Source: Sneathiella limimaris
GTDB lineage: Bacteria; Pseudomonadota; Alphaproteobacteria; Sneathiellales; Sneathiellaceae
NCBI RefSeq assembly: GCF_012932565.1
Contig: NZ_JABBYJ010000001.1
Span: 1,054,001 to 1,118,000 of the forward strand
Direction: 5' to 3'
Length of the DNA: 64,000 nucleotides
Made by a program: the position numbers and the translations under genes. Within the stretch, counting starts at the first letter, position 1; each line of letters begins with the position of its first letter. This document shows positions 17,409 to 26,660 of the stretch, one piece after another. The notes below the pieces were generated by a model. It was not told the DNA's origin. It ran no database searches and saw only the letters and a program-made list of their open reading frames with translations.

Positions 17409-18254
17409 TTAGTCGCGAAGAAGATCGTTGATTGACGTTTTTGAGCGAGTCTGCTCATCAACTGTTTTCACGATAACGGCGCAATACAGGCTTGGTCCTG
17501 GTGTTCCGTCAGGAAGTGGCTTCCCTGGCAGGCTACCTGGTACCACAACGGAATAGGCTGGGACGCGGCCAATGTGGACTTCGCCAGTTTCGCGGTTCAC
17601 GATTTTCGTGGAAGCACCAATGAAGACACCCATGGACAGAACAGAGCCGGTTTCGACCACAACACCTTCGACCACTTCAGAGCGGGCGCCGATAAAGCAG
17701 TTGTCTTCAATGATGACGGGGCCGGCCTGAAGAGGTTCCAGAACACCACCAATTCCAACGCCACCGGAAAGATGGACATCTTTGCCGATCTGAGCACAGG
17801 AGCCAACGGTTGCCCATGTGTCTACCATAGTACCAGAATCAACATAAGCGCCCAGGTTCACAAAGCTTGGCATCAATACGACGTTTGGTGCGATATAGGC
17901 GCTGCGGCGAACGATTGTTCCGGGAACCGCCCGAAAGCCAGCTTTTGAAAATTCGTCTTTCGTCCAGCCTTCAAACTTGCTTGGAACTTTGTCCCACCAG
18001 TTGGTGTTGACGCCAGGTCCGCCTGCAATTTCAGTCATGTCATTAAGGCGGAAAGACAAGAGAACAGCTTTCTTCAGCCATTGATTGACTTGCCATTCAC
18101 CATTTACTTTCTCAGCCACCCGAGCTGCCCCGCTATCGAGCGCGTTCAGGGCTTCTTCGATGGCCTCTCTATTTTCACCAGTTGTCGCAGGAGAAATGGT
18201 TTCCCGATTGTCCCATGCGGCGTCGATCACCGGCTGCAGGTCAGCTAAACTCAT
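17409..18254 (-). CDS. dapD: Tetrahydrodipicolinate N-succinyltransferase
   Basis: A 281-residue enzyme that succinylates tetrahydrodipicolinate on the lysine/diaminopimelate route. The N-terminal helical domain ([12 protein letters not shown]) is followed by a left-handed beta-helix of hexapeptide repeats ([39 protein letters not shown]) and a C-terminal G-S-L-P-G-K segment. Length is normal. It feeds dapE's substrate and probably shares regulation with the HAD gene upstream. Confidence 0.96.
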   Translation of the reverse strand: MSLADLQPVIDAAWDNRETISPATTGENREAIEEALNALDSGAARVAEKVNGEWQVNQWLKKAVLLSFRLNDMTEIAGGPGVNTNWWDKVPSKFEGWTKDEFSKAGFRAVPGTIVRRSAYIAPNVVLMPSFVNLGAYVDSGTMVDTWATVGSCAQIGKDVHLSGGVGIGGVLEPLQAGPVIIEDNCFIGARSEVVEGVVVETGSVLSMGVFIGASTKIVNRETGEVHIGRVPAYSVVVPGSLPGKPLPDGTPGPSLYCAVIVKTVDEQTRSKTSINDLLRD

Positions 18255-18312
18255 TGTTGATCCTCAGTAAGAAATTGAATGTCGAGAAAACATAGCGACA
18301 GTCAGCGCCAAG

Positions 18313-19020
18313 TCAACTGCCAGAAAGCCGTGATTGCCGGTCTTCAACCAGGTGATGAAGCCACTCACTTAAATTATCGGCAATATGGTGGATATGGTCC
18401 CCGCCGGAATCCTCATGCGACCAATGGGCATTGTTGGGGATCCAGACGGTTTTCATCCCCAGATCATGCGCTGGTTTCAGGTTTTTGGCCATATCCTCAA
18501 AAAAGACGGATCGATTGGCCGGAATCTTCAAATCTGCCAGCATTTTCTCGTAAATTGAAATCGCTGGCTTTGGGGTGAATTCAGCCCAGTGGATGTCGTA
18601 AATCGCATCAAAATGATGATCGATTCCCAATTGCGAAGCAACATTGAGGGCATGAGCTTCAGAGGCATTTGTAAAAATGATTTTACGGCCTTCAAGCGCA
18701 TCTAACGCGTTACTGAGACGTGTGTCCGGCTCAATATGGCTAATGTCGATATCATGAACATAAGCGAGATAATCGCTTGGTGTTACGCCATTACATTTCA
18801 TCAAGCCATTAAGCGTTGTTCCATATTCCGAAAAATAATGCTTCTGGATTCGTCTGGCTTCCTCAAGATCAACTTGCAGAAAATTGGAGACGAACTCCCC
18901 CATCTTGACACTCATTTGGGAAAAGAGGTCGCAGTCGGCAGGATAGAGCGTGTTGTCCAAATCAAAGATCCAAGCATCTATATCTTCAAAATGGGTCCAG
19001 GAAGGTTTTTGATTTTGCAT
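18313..19020 (-). CDS. HAD-family pyrimidine 5'-nucleotidase
   Basis: A 235-residue haloacid dehalogenase-like phosphatase. Motif I is F-D-L-D-N-T-L-Y (nucleophile Asp20, general acid Asp22), motif II is I-F-T-N-A-S, and motifs III/IV are K-P...F-F-E-D-M-A-K-N. The D-x-D-N-T-L-Y-P start and helical cap resemble the SDT1/YjjG-like pyrimidine 5'-nucleotidases that neighbour dapD in alphaproteobacteria. The probable reaction is dephosphorylation of nucleoside monophosphates or a similar small phosphate ester; the exact substrate is inferred. It precedes dapD by 58 bases on the same strand. Confidence 0.85.
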   Translation of the reverse strand: MQNQKPSWTHFEDIDAWIFDLDNTLYPADCDLFSQMSVKMGEFVSNFLQVDLEEARRIQKHYFSEYGTTLNGLMKCNGVTPSDYLAYVHDIDISHIEPDTRLSNALDALEGRKIIFTNASEAHALNVASQLGIDHHFDAIYDIHWAEFTPKPAISIYEKMLADLKIPANRSVFFEDMAKNLKPAHDLGMKTVWIPNNAHWSHEDSGGDHIHHIADNLSEWLHHLVEDRQSRLSGS

Positions 19021-19157
19021 ATGGGAATTATGGTTGAGAACTGAGAGGATGCAAGGCTTATTGCCAAATGCGCTGAGTTTTTGATCAATGCTTTTAAGTC
19101 CCTGTTAAGCAAACAATCTTATGATAATTTTTTCGATTATCAGAAACATGTGCACAT

Positions 19158-20930
19158 ATGGGACTTTTCAGAAACCCTCTTGCCAAATCGTTGGAAAAGC
19201 AAGGGACTGCCAATCAACTGGAAACTTGTTACGCCGTTGAGCGGGAACTTGTCCTTTCCGACTTTCCGGGACTTGTGTTTGTTATCAATAAAGATCTGGA
19301 AGTTCTGGAGGTAAATGAGCGTGCCGGTCGCTTGTTGCAAAACCTTTCTGAAGAAGACCGTGAGCAGCTCGTGACATGTTTTCAGGCTGCTGTGTCAAAT
19401 ATCATTCCTAATTTACAAACTCTGAAAATTGAACGCTCCAGCGGTGAGCCAGAAATCTTTGATTTCACCTTTCTTCCACTTGAAAATATGCAAGGGCATT
19501 TCCTCGCTCTCGGGCAGGATACGTCCATGCAGCGCAATCTTACCAATGCCCTGATCAATTCGCGGCAGATGTTTAAGGATTTGATCGATTGCGTGTCTGA
19601 ATTTGTCTGGGAAACGGATGAAAGCGGTCAGTTCAAATATGTCTCCCGCGGCGGTGCATTTGGGTATGCCGCGGCTGAACTAGATGGAATGATTACCCAG
19701 GATCTATTGCTGGGTTCCGGTAAGGGGCATGACGTTGACTATGAAAATCCTTTTGTAAGCTGGAAGCCTGTAAAGGGACAACAAATATGGGCACGGTCTA
19801 AAGGCGGAAAACCGGTGTGTCTACAGGTTACGGCAATGCCACTGTTCGATAAGGCAGGAAACTGGATAGGATGCCGCGGGGCGGGTAAAGACATAACCCA
19901 GGAAGTCGATCACTTGGGCCGGATGGATAAACTGGCGGCTCAGGAGAAGCTGCTAAGCTCGGTTGTTGATGCTATCCGTCATGAAGTGGATCCAGAAAAA
20001 CTGTTCCAGATTGCTGGTGAGAAAACGCTAGATGCTCTTGGTGCGCGTAGACTTCAAATTGCCCGTGTAACAACAAGCGGTCAGTTGACTGTCGAATTTT
20101 CAAAAGATGTTACTGAAGATGTTCGCAGTTTTCTAAACTCTTGGTTTGAGAGTTCAAAGGTTACGCCGGATGAAGAGCATGAACTGATCACCTGTCATCA
20201 CGAGGGTCAGAAACTTTTCATCAGCCCATTTTATGTCAAAGGAAAACTGAACGGTTACATTGCGATTGTTCGGCAAGGAGAGGCAATGGACCTCACCGCA
20301 GAGGAGAAGCATCTTCTTCATCACCTTGCAGATCATATTGAGGTCGCGCTTATTCAGGTCCTTGCGCGGGAGCGGCTGATTGAATTGACCCGAACAGACG
20401 AGTTGAGTGGCCTTCTAAATCGAAGAGCGTTCCATCAAGATGTTGCCCAACGAATTGCGCATGGAAAGCGTACAGGTAATCGAAACGCACTTTTTTATGT
20501 CGATCTGGATAATTTTAAGCCTGTAAATGACCGATTTGGCCATGAAAAAGGGGATGAGGTCTTGAAGGCCGTGAGCGATTTGCTTTCCGAAAATAGCCGG
20601 GTTGGTGACCTTGTTGCACGTCTGGGCGGCGATGAGTTTGCGATCTGGTTCGAAGACATGCCGCCTAAAAAGGCGACGGAGAAAGCCTTGTGGTTACAAC
20701 AGCAGTGTAAAGAAGTGTCTGCAAGGTTAGAAATCAAAGACCCAGAGCTTGGCTTTTCTATTGGAATCGTTTGCACAAGTGGCGCGGCAACTGAACATCT
20801 GGATGGGCTTTTGAACTCAGCGGATGCAGCCATGTATGAAGTCAAAAAACAAGGAAAAGGGTCTTTTAGTCTGGTGAATTCCGAGGAAGCAGATCCAGCT
20901 GAAAAAGAGGGGAAAGATGTTACTCAGTAA
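19158..20930 (+). CDS. PAS-GAF-GGDEF diguanylate cyclase
   Basis: A 590-residue soluble signalling protein. The first 130 residues include a PAS-like region, a second PAS domain lies at about 135-255 (D-L-I-D-C-V-S-E-F-V-W-E-T-D-E), a GAF-like region follows at about 275-405, and the C-terminus is a GGDEF domain beginning at D-E-L-S-G-L-L-N-R-R-A-F. The active motif G-G-D-E-F is intact at residues 490-494, and the inhibitory RxxD site (R-V-G-D, 481-484) stands five residues before it, so product feedback is likely. No transmembrane segment was seen. It should make cyclic di-GMP in response to a cytoplasmic signal. It overlaps the next gene by 14 bases. Confidence 0.9.
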   Translation: MGLFRNPLAKSLEKQGTANQLETCYAVERELVLSDFPGLVFVINKDLEVLEVNERAGRLLQNLSEEDREQLVTCFQAAVSNIIPNLQTLKIERSSGEPEIFDFTFLPLENMQGHFLALGQDTSMQRNLTNALINSRQMFKDLIDCVSEFVWETDESGQFKYVSRGGAFGYAAAELDGMITQDLLLGSGKGHDVDYENPFVSWKPVKGQQIWARSKGGKPVCLQVTAMPLFDKAGNWIGCRGAGKDITQEVDHLGRMDKLAAQEKLLSSVVDAIRHEVDPEKLFQIAGEKTLDALGARRLQIARVTTSGQLTVEFSKDVTEDVRSFLNSWFESSKVTPDEEHELITCHHEGQKLFISPFYVKGKLNGYIAIVRQGEAMDLTAEEKHLLHHLADHIEVALIQVLARERLIELTRTDELSGLLNRRAFHQDVAQRIAHGKRTGNRNALFYVDLDNFKPVNDRFGHEKGDEVLKAVSDLLSENSRVGDLVARLGGDEFAIWFEDMPPKKATEKALWLQQQCKEVSARLEIKDPELGFSIGIVCTSGAATEHLDGLLNSADAAMYEVKKQGKGSFSLVNSEEADPAEKEGKDVTQ

Positions 20931-22170
20931 GCTGTTTGGACGGCAAAAAAATAAGGCTGTCACCTATGAAGAAAGCAAGGTTCTTGCAAATGACAAGGAC
21001 CCGAAAGTCCGGATCAAGCTGGCTGAAAACCCAACGACCAAGCCGGAAGTTCTCTATTACCTGACTGATGACAGCTCTTCCAAGGTGCGCCAAAGCGTAG
21101 CCCGGAATGAAAACACACCTACACAAGCAAATACCCTGCTTGCCAAGGATGAGGATGATGAGGTCCGTCAGGAGCTGGCCCGTAAAATCTGCCGCATCTT
21201 GCCGAGCCTCTCTGGTGAAGAAGCTGCGCAAATTAGGGAACAGACTATTGAAACTTTGGAGCTATTGGCATCTGATCAGCTTCCTTCCGTTCGAGCCATT
21301 CTCTCTGAGTCCCTGAAAAGCAGTTTAGATGCGCCCAAGCATATTATTTTGGCGCTTGCAAAAGATGCTGAAGAAATTGTCGCCTCCCCGGTGCTGGAAT
21401 ATTCCCCGCTACTTTCTGAAGCCGACCTTTTGGAAGTTATTGCCAGTGGAGTGGCCAGCGGCAGTTTGCCAGCGATTGCCCGAAGAGAAAATTTGGCTGA
21501 GGATGTGTCTGAAGCCGTCGCTGCCAGCCTTGATGTTCCTGCAGTCGCCGCCCTTTTGGCCAATAAATCTGCTCGGGTCCGCGAGGAAACACTGGATCAG
21601 TTAATTAGTCAGGCCGAAGGCATTGAAATGCTCCACGAGCCACTGGTGATGCGGGTGGATCTATCTATTCGGGCTATCAAGCGGATAGCGGGTTTTGTTG
21701 GTGCCTCGCTCGTTGAAAAGCTGGCGGAGAAGAATAATCTCTCTCCAGAAATTGAGAAAGAACTGAAGCGCCAGGTAAAAGGGCGCATTGACGAGTCCAG
21801 TGACCTGGATGCTGCCGATGTTATCGAGCAGGAAAAGCGGGCCGAAGCATTATGGTCCAAAGGTCAACTAACCGAAGATGTATTCCAGCAGGCCGTTTTG
21901 GATAATGACGTTCATTTTGTCCGCAAAGCCCTTAGCCTGCTTTCAGAATTACCAGCTCAAACCGTTAAGGCCATTCTCAATTCGCGAAATGCGAAGGTTG
22001 TGACGGCATTGTGTTGGAAGGCAGGCTTAAGCATGCGTCTTGCGATTAAGGTGCAGAGCGATATTGCCCATGTCGGCAGTCGTGACATCATCAATGCACG
22101 AGATGGCGTGGAGTATCCGTTTAGCCAGGAAGAGCTGGATTGGCAGCTCTCCTTCTTCACGGATGAATAG
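20917..22170 (+). CDS. DUF2336 helical-repeat protein
   Basis: A 417-residue, Leu/Ala/Glu-rich all-helical protein. It begins with HEAT-like units (A-N-D-K-D-P-K-V-R-I-K-L-A-E-N-P and D-S-S-S-K-V-R-Q-S-V-A-R-N) and matches the alphaproteobacterial DUF2336 type; a predicted family function is not established. Its ATG lies inside the last codons of the diguanylate cyclase gene (14-base overlap) with a GAGGGGAAAG ribosome site, indicating translational coupling. This context suggests a partner or effector in the same cyclic-di-GMP pathway, which is an inference. Confidence 0.8.
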   Translation: MLLSKLFGRQKNKAVTYEESKVLANDKDPKVRIKLAENPTTKPEVLYYLTDDSSSKVRQSVARNENTPTQANTLLAKDEDDEVRQELARKICRILPSLSGEEAAQIREQTIETLELLASDQLPSVRAILSESLKSSLDAPKHIILALAKDAEEIVASPVLEYSPLLSEADLLEVIASGVASGSLPAIARRENLAEDVSEAVAASLDVPAVAALLANKSARVREETLDQLISQAEGIEMLHEPLVMRVDLSIRAIKRIAGFVGASLVEKLAEKNNLSPEIEKELKRQVKGRIDESSDLDAADVIEQEKRAEALWSKGQLTEDVFQQAVLDNDVHFVRKALSLLSELPAQTVKAILNSRNAKVVTALCWKAGLSMRLAIKVQSDIAHVGSRDIINARDGVEYPFSQEELDWQLSFFTDE

Positions 22171-22188
22171 GAGAGCTGGAGCCTTAGA

Positions 22189-23100
22189 TTAGTCGTCCGG
22201 CTGATGGATCATGGTGCCGATACCATGTTCCGTGAAGGTTTCCAGTAGAAGCACATGAGGGATCCGGCCGTCCAGGATATGGGCGGCATCCACACCACTA
22301 TCCAACGCAAAAAGACAGGTTTCCAATTTAGGGATCATGCCCCCAACAATCGTCCCGTTGGACTGGAGTTTTTCAACTTCATTTGGTGTCAGGCGATTGA
22401 TGAGTTTCTTTTCTTTATCAAGAACGCCTTCCACATCCGTCATCATGATCAGCTTACTGGCACCAATGGCCGCAGCGATATGACCCGCAGCTGTATCAGC
22501 ATTGATGTTAAAGGTTTGGCCGTTTGGACCAACGCCGATCGGAGCGATCACAGGGATCACATCGATCTCTTCCAGGCTTTGCAAAAGTTCTGGGTTGATG
22601 CGGCAAGGCTCACCAACAAATCCCAGATCCAGGATACGTTCAATATTGCTGTCAGGATCCCGCTTTGTCCGTGTGAGTTTTTGAACCTCGATCAGGTTAC
22701 CATCTTTGCCAGACAAGCCAACCGCTAGACCGCCAGCCTCGTTAATATCCATAACAATGTTTTTATTCAGCGAGCCGCTTAAAACCATTTCAGCGATTTC
22801 CACAGTCGCTTTATCGGTAACCCTTAAGCCATCGACGAAGGAGCTTTGAATTTTCAAACGATCAAGCATACTGCCAATCTGAGGGCCGCCGCCGTGCACA
22901 ATAACCGGGTTGATGCCGACTTGTTTCAACAGGGCAATGTCCTTGGCAAAATCCTGAGCGAGACTTTTGTCGCCCATGGCATGTCCACCATATTTGATGA
23001 CAAATGTCTGACCTGAGAACTGGTGCATATAAGGCAAGGCCTCAGAGAGGATTTTTGCCTTCTTCAGCTGTTCTTCGACCGGCATCTGGTTCTTGGTCAT
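22189..23100 (-). CDS. argB: Acetylglutamate kinase
   Basis: A 303-residue amino-acid kinase that phosphorylates N-acetyl-L-glutamate, the second step of arginine synthesis. Visible motifs are V-I-K-Y-G-G-H-A-M near the N-terminus, [11 protein letters not shown], the substrate site [14 protein letters not shown], and M-T-D-V-E-G-V-L. The N-terminal extension (about 20 residues before K-Y-G-G) resembles the helix that mediates hexamer formation and arginine inhibition in regulated enzymes. It is the last gene of the rpmH-to-argB series. Confidence 0.96.
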   Translation of the reverse strand: MTKNQMPVEEQLKKAKILSEALPYMHQFSGQTFVIKYGGHAMGDKSLAQDFAKDIALLKQVGINPVIVHGGGPQIGSMLDRLKIQSSFVDGLRVTDKATVEIAEMVLSGSLNKNIVMDINEAGGLAVGLSGKDGNLIEVQKLTRTKRDPDSNIERILDLGFVGEPCRINPELLQSLEEIDVIPVIAPIGVGPNGQTFNINADTAAGHIAAAIGASKLIMMTDVEGVLDKEKKLINRLTPNEVEKLQSNGTIVGGMIPKLETCLFALDSGVDAAHILDGRIPHVLLLETFTEHGIGTMIHQPDD

Positions 23101-23123
23101 TTCCCCATCCTTAAATCTTTACC

Positions 23124-23768
23124 CTAAACAAGTGTCGCCAGTTCAGCCCTAAGCTGTTCAATACCCTCTCCTTTTGCGGAGCTGGTCAGAAAAACTTCAG
23201 GGTGAGCGGCAGGCCGCTTGGAAAGTTCTTTTTCGGTTTTTTCAATTACTGAATTTAATTCAGCTTTTTTGCTTTTGTCTATCTTGGTCAGGACAATCTG
23301 GTAATTCACGGCTGCAATATCCAGCATCTTCATGATTTCCCGGTCGACATCCTTGATCCCATGACGGCTATCAATCAGCAGGCAGACCCGGCGCAGGTTG
23401 AACCGGCCTTTCAGATAGGTGTTTACCAAATCTGTCCAGGCAGCGATTTTGGTTTTTGATGCCTTGGCATATCCATGTCCAGGTAAGTCCACCAAAGATA
23501 ACCGTCCATCCAGTTCAAAGAAATTGATCTGCTGGGTTCGTCCCGGTGTGTTGGACGTGCGGGCAAGAGTGTTGCGGCCGGTTAGCGCGTTAATCAGGCT
23601 AGATTTGCCCACGTTTGACCGTCCTGCGAAAGCAACCTCGTTCAGGTCACTGTCTGGCAGCATGCTCAAATCCGCGGCCCCTGCCACAAATTTACATTCC
23701 TTGGAAAAAAGGAGGCGGCCTTCCTCTATGAAAGCCGCCTCCTCAATTTCTGATCTTTGATCATTCAT
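23124..23768 (-). CDS. engB: Ribosome biogenesis GTPase EngB (YsxC/YihA)
   Basis: A 214-residue GTPase of the TrmE-Era-EngA-EngB-Septin group, needed for assembly of the large ribosomal subunit. G1 is G-R-S-N-V-G-K-S-S-L, G2 has T-S-N-T-P-G-R-T, G3 is D-L-P-G-H-G-Y-A, G4 is T-K-I-D-K and G5 S-S-A-K-G-E-G. It sits between yidC (16 bases upstream) and argB (23 bases downstream), a standard alphaproteobacterial order. Confidence 0.96.
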   Translation of the reverse strand: MNDQRSEIEEAAFIEEGRLLFSKECKFVAGAADLSMLPDSDLNEVAFAGRSNVGKSSLINALTGRNTLARTSNTPGRTQQINFFELDGRLSLVDLPGHGYAKASKTKIAAWTDLVNTYLKGRFNLRRVCLLIDSRHGIKDVDREIMKMLDIAAVNYQIVLTKIDKSKKAELNSVIEKTEKELSKRPAAHPEVFLTSSAKGEGIEQLRAELATLV

Positions 23769-23784
23769 GTGTTTTCAGCTTTCA

Positions 23785-25521
23785 TCACCCGTTTACGGAA
23801 ACACCCATCCGTCGCATGATATACCACTGTTGAGCGATACTCAGGATGTTGTTCCATGTCCAGTAAATCACCAGGCCAGCCGGGAAGCTTGCCAATAGGA
23901 AGGTGAAGAAGATTGGCATGAACATAAAGATTTTCGCCTGAACAGGATCAGCAGGTTGCGGGTTGAACTTCTGCTGCAGATACATACTCAGACCCATCAG
24001 AAGTGGTAAAATACCAATCATCAAGAATTCTGGTGGTGTCCAAGGGATCAAGCCAAACAGATTGAAGATAGAGGTTGGATCCGGTGCAGAAAGATCCTGG
24101 ATCCAGCCATAGAACGGCTGGTGGCGCATCAGAAGCGTCACAAACAACACTTTATAGAGTGAGAAGAAAATCGGGATCTGTACCAGAATTGGCAGACAAC
24201 CTGCAGCAGGATTTGCTTTTTCCCGCTTATAGAGCGCCATCATTTCCTGATTCAGTTTCTGGCGATCCTCACCATATTTTTCCCGAAGCTTGACCATTTC
24301 AGGTTGCAGCTTTTTCATCTTGCTCATGGAGACATAGGATTTATGAGCAAGTGGCAGGAGGATAAGCTTGATAATCACGGTCAATGCCAGGATCGCAAGA
24401 CCCAGATTGCCGATCAATCCATCGAGCCATTCAAGAGCCACATACATGGGACGTGTTAGGAAGTAAAACCAGCCCCAGTCGATTGCCAGTTCCAGACGGT
24501 CAATGCCCATTTCTTCCTGATATTTGTCCAGAAGATGAGCTTCTTTGGCCCCGGCAAACATATGGTTTGTAACAGTTGTGGTGCTGTCAGCAGCAACAGT
24601 GACACCCTGCTGATTGATGTAATCAGTCTGGAAACGATCGCCCTGCTTAATATAGGTGAAGCGGTTTTTCAGATCCGCATTTTGATCGGGAACCAGTGCG
24701 GTCAGCCAGAATTTATCCGTGATCCCAATCCAACCACCTTTAGAGTCATTCGCCCGAGGGCCTTCCTCCATCAGGTCGTCATAGTCAATTTCTTCAAGGG
24801 TTTCATTGAACACGCCAATGGGGCCTTCATGAAGAATATAGAATCCTTGTGTTTCAGGAATGCCGGTCCGGGAAATCAGGCCATACGGGAAGAGAGTAAC
24901 AGGTTGATCGGTGTTGTTCTGAACAGTCTGCTCTACAGTGAACAGGAAGTGATCATCCAGTGTATAGGTCCGTGTAAAGATGAGGCCTTCCCCATTGTCC
25001 CAAGTCAGGACAAGTGGTTTCTCTGGGGTGAAGGTCGTTGCACTTGTCGACCAGATTGTCTGGGAATTGGGAAGTTTGACATTACTGTCAGCAGCGCCTG
25101 TCCAGCCAAACTCAGCATAGTAAGGATTAGGGGAACCAACGGGAGAGAGCAACTTGATTTCTGGGCTGTTGGGGTCAACTTCTTCGCGGTAATTGATCAG
25201 CGTCAGATCATCCAGCCGAGCACCCTTCAGTGAGATGGAGCCGTGGAGGGATGGGGTGTTGATTTGTACGCGGGCAGACTGCTTAAGTGCATCTGCTCGT
25301 GTCATTGCCTGAGTTGCAACAGAAGAACCAACTGTCGGAGCATTTGTTCCGCTAGCGCCTGATGTTGCGCCGGGAGATGGTGTTGCCCCTGTTGCGTCGG
25401 TGCCGGAAGTTTGCTCGACGGTTTGATCCTCTGTGACCGGAGGTTCGACGAAATATTGAAACCCGACAATAATGACAAGGCACAATACGATCGCGAGAAT
25501 CATATTCTTCTGTTCTGACAT
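23785..25521 (-). CDS. yidC: Membrane protein insertase YidC
   Basis: A 578-residue inner-membrane insertase. One N-terminal transmembrane helix (about residues 8-24) is followed by a low-complexity Thr/Gly/Ser/Ala linker, the large periplasmic P1 domain (about 75-355), and the conserved C-terminal core with about five helices (M-Y-V-A-L-E-W-L, K-L-I-L-L-P-L-A-H-K-S, the coiled region K-M-K-K-L-Q-P-E-M, and P-I-F-F-S-L-Y-K-V-L). It inserts membrane proteins alone or with SecYEG. The gene follows yidD by 15 bases. Confidence 0.97.
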   Translation of the reverse strand: MSEQKNMILAIVLCLVIIVGFQYFVEPPVTEDQTVEQTSGTDATGATPSPGATSGASGTNAPTVGSSVATQAMTRADALKQSARVQINTPSLHGSISLKGARLDDLTLINYREEVDPNSPEIKLLSPVGSPNPYYAEFGWTGAADSNVKLPNSQTIWSTSATTFTPEKPLVLTWDNGEGLIFTRTYTLDDHFLFTVEQTVQNNTDQPVTLFPYGLISRTGIPETQGFYILHEGPIGVFNETLEEIDYDDLMEEGPRANDSKGGWIGITDKFWLTALVPDQNADLKNRFTYIKQGDRFQTDYINQQGVTVAADSTTTVTNHMFAGAKEAHLLDKYQEEMGIDRLELAIDWGWFYFLTRPMYVALEWLDGLIGNLGLAILALTVIIKLILLPLAHKSYVSMSKMKKLQPEMVKLREKYGEDRQKLNQEMMALYKREKANPAAGCLPILVQIPIFFSLYKVLFVTLLMRHQPFYGWIQDLSAPDPTSIFNLFGLIPWTPPEFLMIGILPLLMGLSMYLQQKFNPQPADPVQAKIFMFMPIFFTFLLASFPAGLVIYWTWNNILSIAQQWYIMRRMGVSVNG

Positions 25522-25536
25522 TCCTAAGCCCTAATG

Positions 25537-25818
25537 CTACTCTATATGACCGGTCTGTCGTGGGTTTCCACAACACCGGTGCTCAGTTTTTCCTTTTTCA
25601 GGAACAGGATCATATCCTGAACCGCCCCACGGATGGCATCTGGCAAGACGCCGGATTGCATACCAGCTTCCAAGGAAGGGACCATGCACATTCAATGCTT
25701 CAATCGCATATGCAGAACAGGTCGGCTGATAACGACAATTCGCAGGAAGATAAGGGGATATGGCGTATTGGTAAACCTTTATTGGTACCTTAAACAGAAA
25801 TGTCAAAAAATTACGCAT
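25537..25818 (-). CDS. yidD: Membrane protein insertion efficiency factor YidD
   Basis: A 93-residue YidD with the family signature [25 protein letters not shown] and [17 protein letters not shown], including its conserved cysteines. It is a peripheral inner-membrane protein thought to assist YidC. Its ATG overlaps the rnpA stop region by 8 bases, so translation is coupled. Confidence 0.95.
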   Translation of the reverse strand: MRNFLTFLFKVPIKVYQYAISPYLPANCRYQPTCSAYAIEALNVHGPFLGSWYAIRRLARCHPWGGSGYDPVPEKGKTEHRCCGNPRQTGHIE

Positions 25819-26182
25819 TTCTGTCCCTAGATTTCATGCTGTTGACCTTTTTCAAGGCGAAAACAAGGTCTGCTTGCAGGTCTTGGAAATCCCGTGTGAC
25901 AGTCCCTTGCCGGCCGATCAGGACATAATCAGTTCCAGGCCGGCCATATTTAGGCAACAAATCGTCAGCAAGTGCGCGCAAGCGGCGTTTGATTCGATTA
26001 CGCTTAACGGCATTTCCCGTCTTTTTGGTAGCCGTGAACCCCACACGCAAAAGTCCCGCATCTGATCCCTCGACTTGAGGGGCAGCCTGCAGGACTATTC
26101 CAGGTGTCGCCCATCTGCAACGAACTGATGCAACGCGTAAGAAATCTGCGCGCTTTTTCAGTCGTTCGACGCCTTTCGGCAT
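25811..26182 (-). CDS. rnpA: Ribonuclease P protein component
   Basis: A 123-residue basic protein that is the protein cofactor of RNase P, which trims 5' ends of tRNAs. The RNR signature [11 protein letters not shown] is intact, preceded by [13 protein letters not shown] and followed by D-Y-V-L-I-G-R. The start is three bases after the rpmH stop, and its own stop overlaps yidD by 8 bases. Confidence 0.95.
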   Translation of the reverse strand: MPKGVERLKKRADFLRVASVRCRWATPGIVLQAAPQVEGSDAGLLRVGFTATKKTGNAVKRNRIKRRLRALADDLLPKYGRPGTDYVLIGRQGTVTRDFQDLQADLVFALKKVNSMKSRDRNA

Positions 26183-26185
26183 AAT

Positions 26186-26320
26186 TTAGGCTGAAAGGCT
26201 CTTACGGCCTTTAGTCCGACGGTTTGACAGAACACGGCGACCGCCAACTGTAGCGCGGCGTGCACGGAAACCATGACGACGAGCGCGCACGAGTTTACTT
26301 GGTTGATATGTACGTTTCAC
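26186..26320 (-). CDS. rpmH: 50S ribosomal protein L34
   Basis: A 44-residue protein beginning [15 protein letters not shown] and containing H-G-F-R-A-R and [14 protein letters not shown], i.e. a standard L34. The start codon is GTG at 26318-26320 with GGAG eight bases upstream; no in-frame ATG is available. First gene of the rpmH-rnpA-yidD-yidC-engB-argB series, with a strong promoter about 60 bases upstream. Confidence 0.96.
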   Translation of the reverse strand: MKRTYQPSKLVRARRHGFRARRATVGGRRVLSNRRTKGRKSLSA

Positions 26321-26377
26321 AGGACTTCTCCATAGGTCTTCAGCGCGCTGATGCACGATGAGAAAATTAAGCCCCGC

Positions 26378-26406
26378 TGTATAAGGGGTGTTGGAAGGGA
26401 AGTCAA
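26378..26406 (-). promoter_or_regulatory. Promoter of the rpmH operon
   Basis: On the minus strand TTGACT (26401-26406) and TATACA (26378-26383) are separated by exactly 17 bases, close to the housekeeping sigma consensus. It is the only strong candidate upstream of rpmH. Confidence 0.75.
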
Positions 26407-26660
26407 TGCGCGAAAGGACAGTTTTCTGACCTTTTTGCGTTCAGGCCACTTTCACGCGGGATTTCAACTTCTCTCACATTTAGTTGAGCAGGGCTTCCGC
26501 TTTTCAAACAGGTGAATAAGTTCTGTTTAAGATCGTGAGTATGGGGGATTAAGTCGCTCGCACCTCCCGACTACCACTGAATTGAGCCAGGGTCGCTAAA
26601 TATTCTGCCTTTTGCTCAGGAATTCGGTTAGGTTTTGTGTAATGATGAAGGTGATTCGGA
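26407..26660. other. Intergenic region between rpmH and TVP38 gene
   Basis: With the rpmH leader and promoter, about 340 bases separate rpmH from the next gene. I see no coding gene, tRNA, DnaA-box cluster or strong hairpin in this part. An AAGGTG ribosome site for the plus-strand gene lies at its right end. Confidence 0.5.

Noticed and set aside
24535-25233. A 232-codon plus-strand open frame
   Set aside because: Antisense shadow of the yidC periplasmic domain; no motif and no ribosome site.
26321-26660. Replication origin near rpmH
   Set aside because: rpmH can neighbour oriC, but no DnaA-box cluster, AT-rich unwinding region or dnaA gene was seen here.
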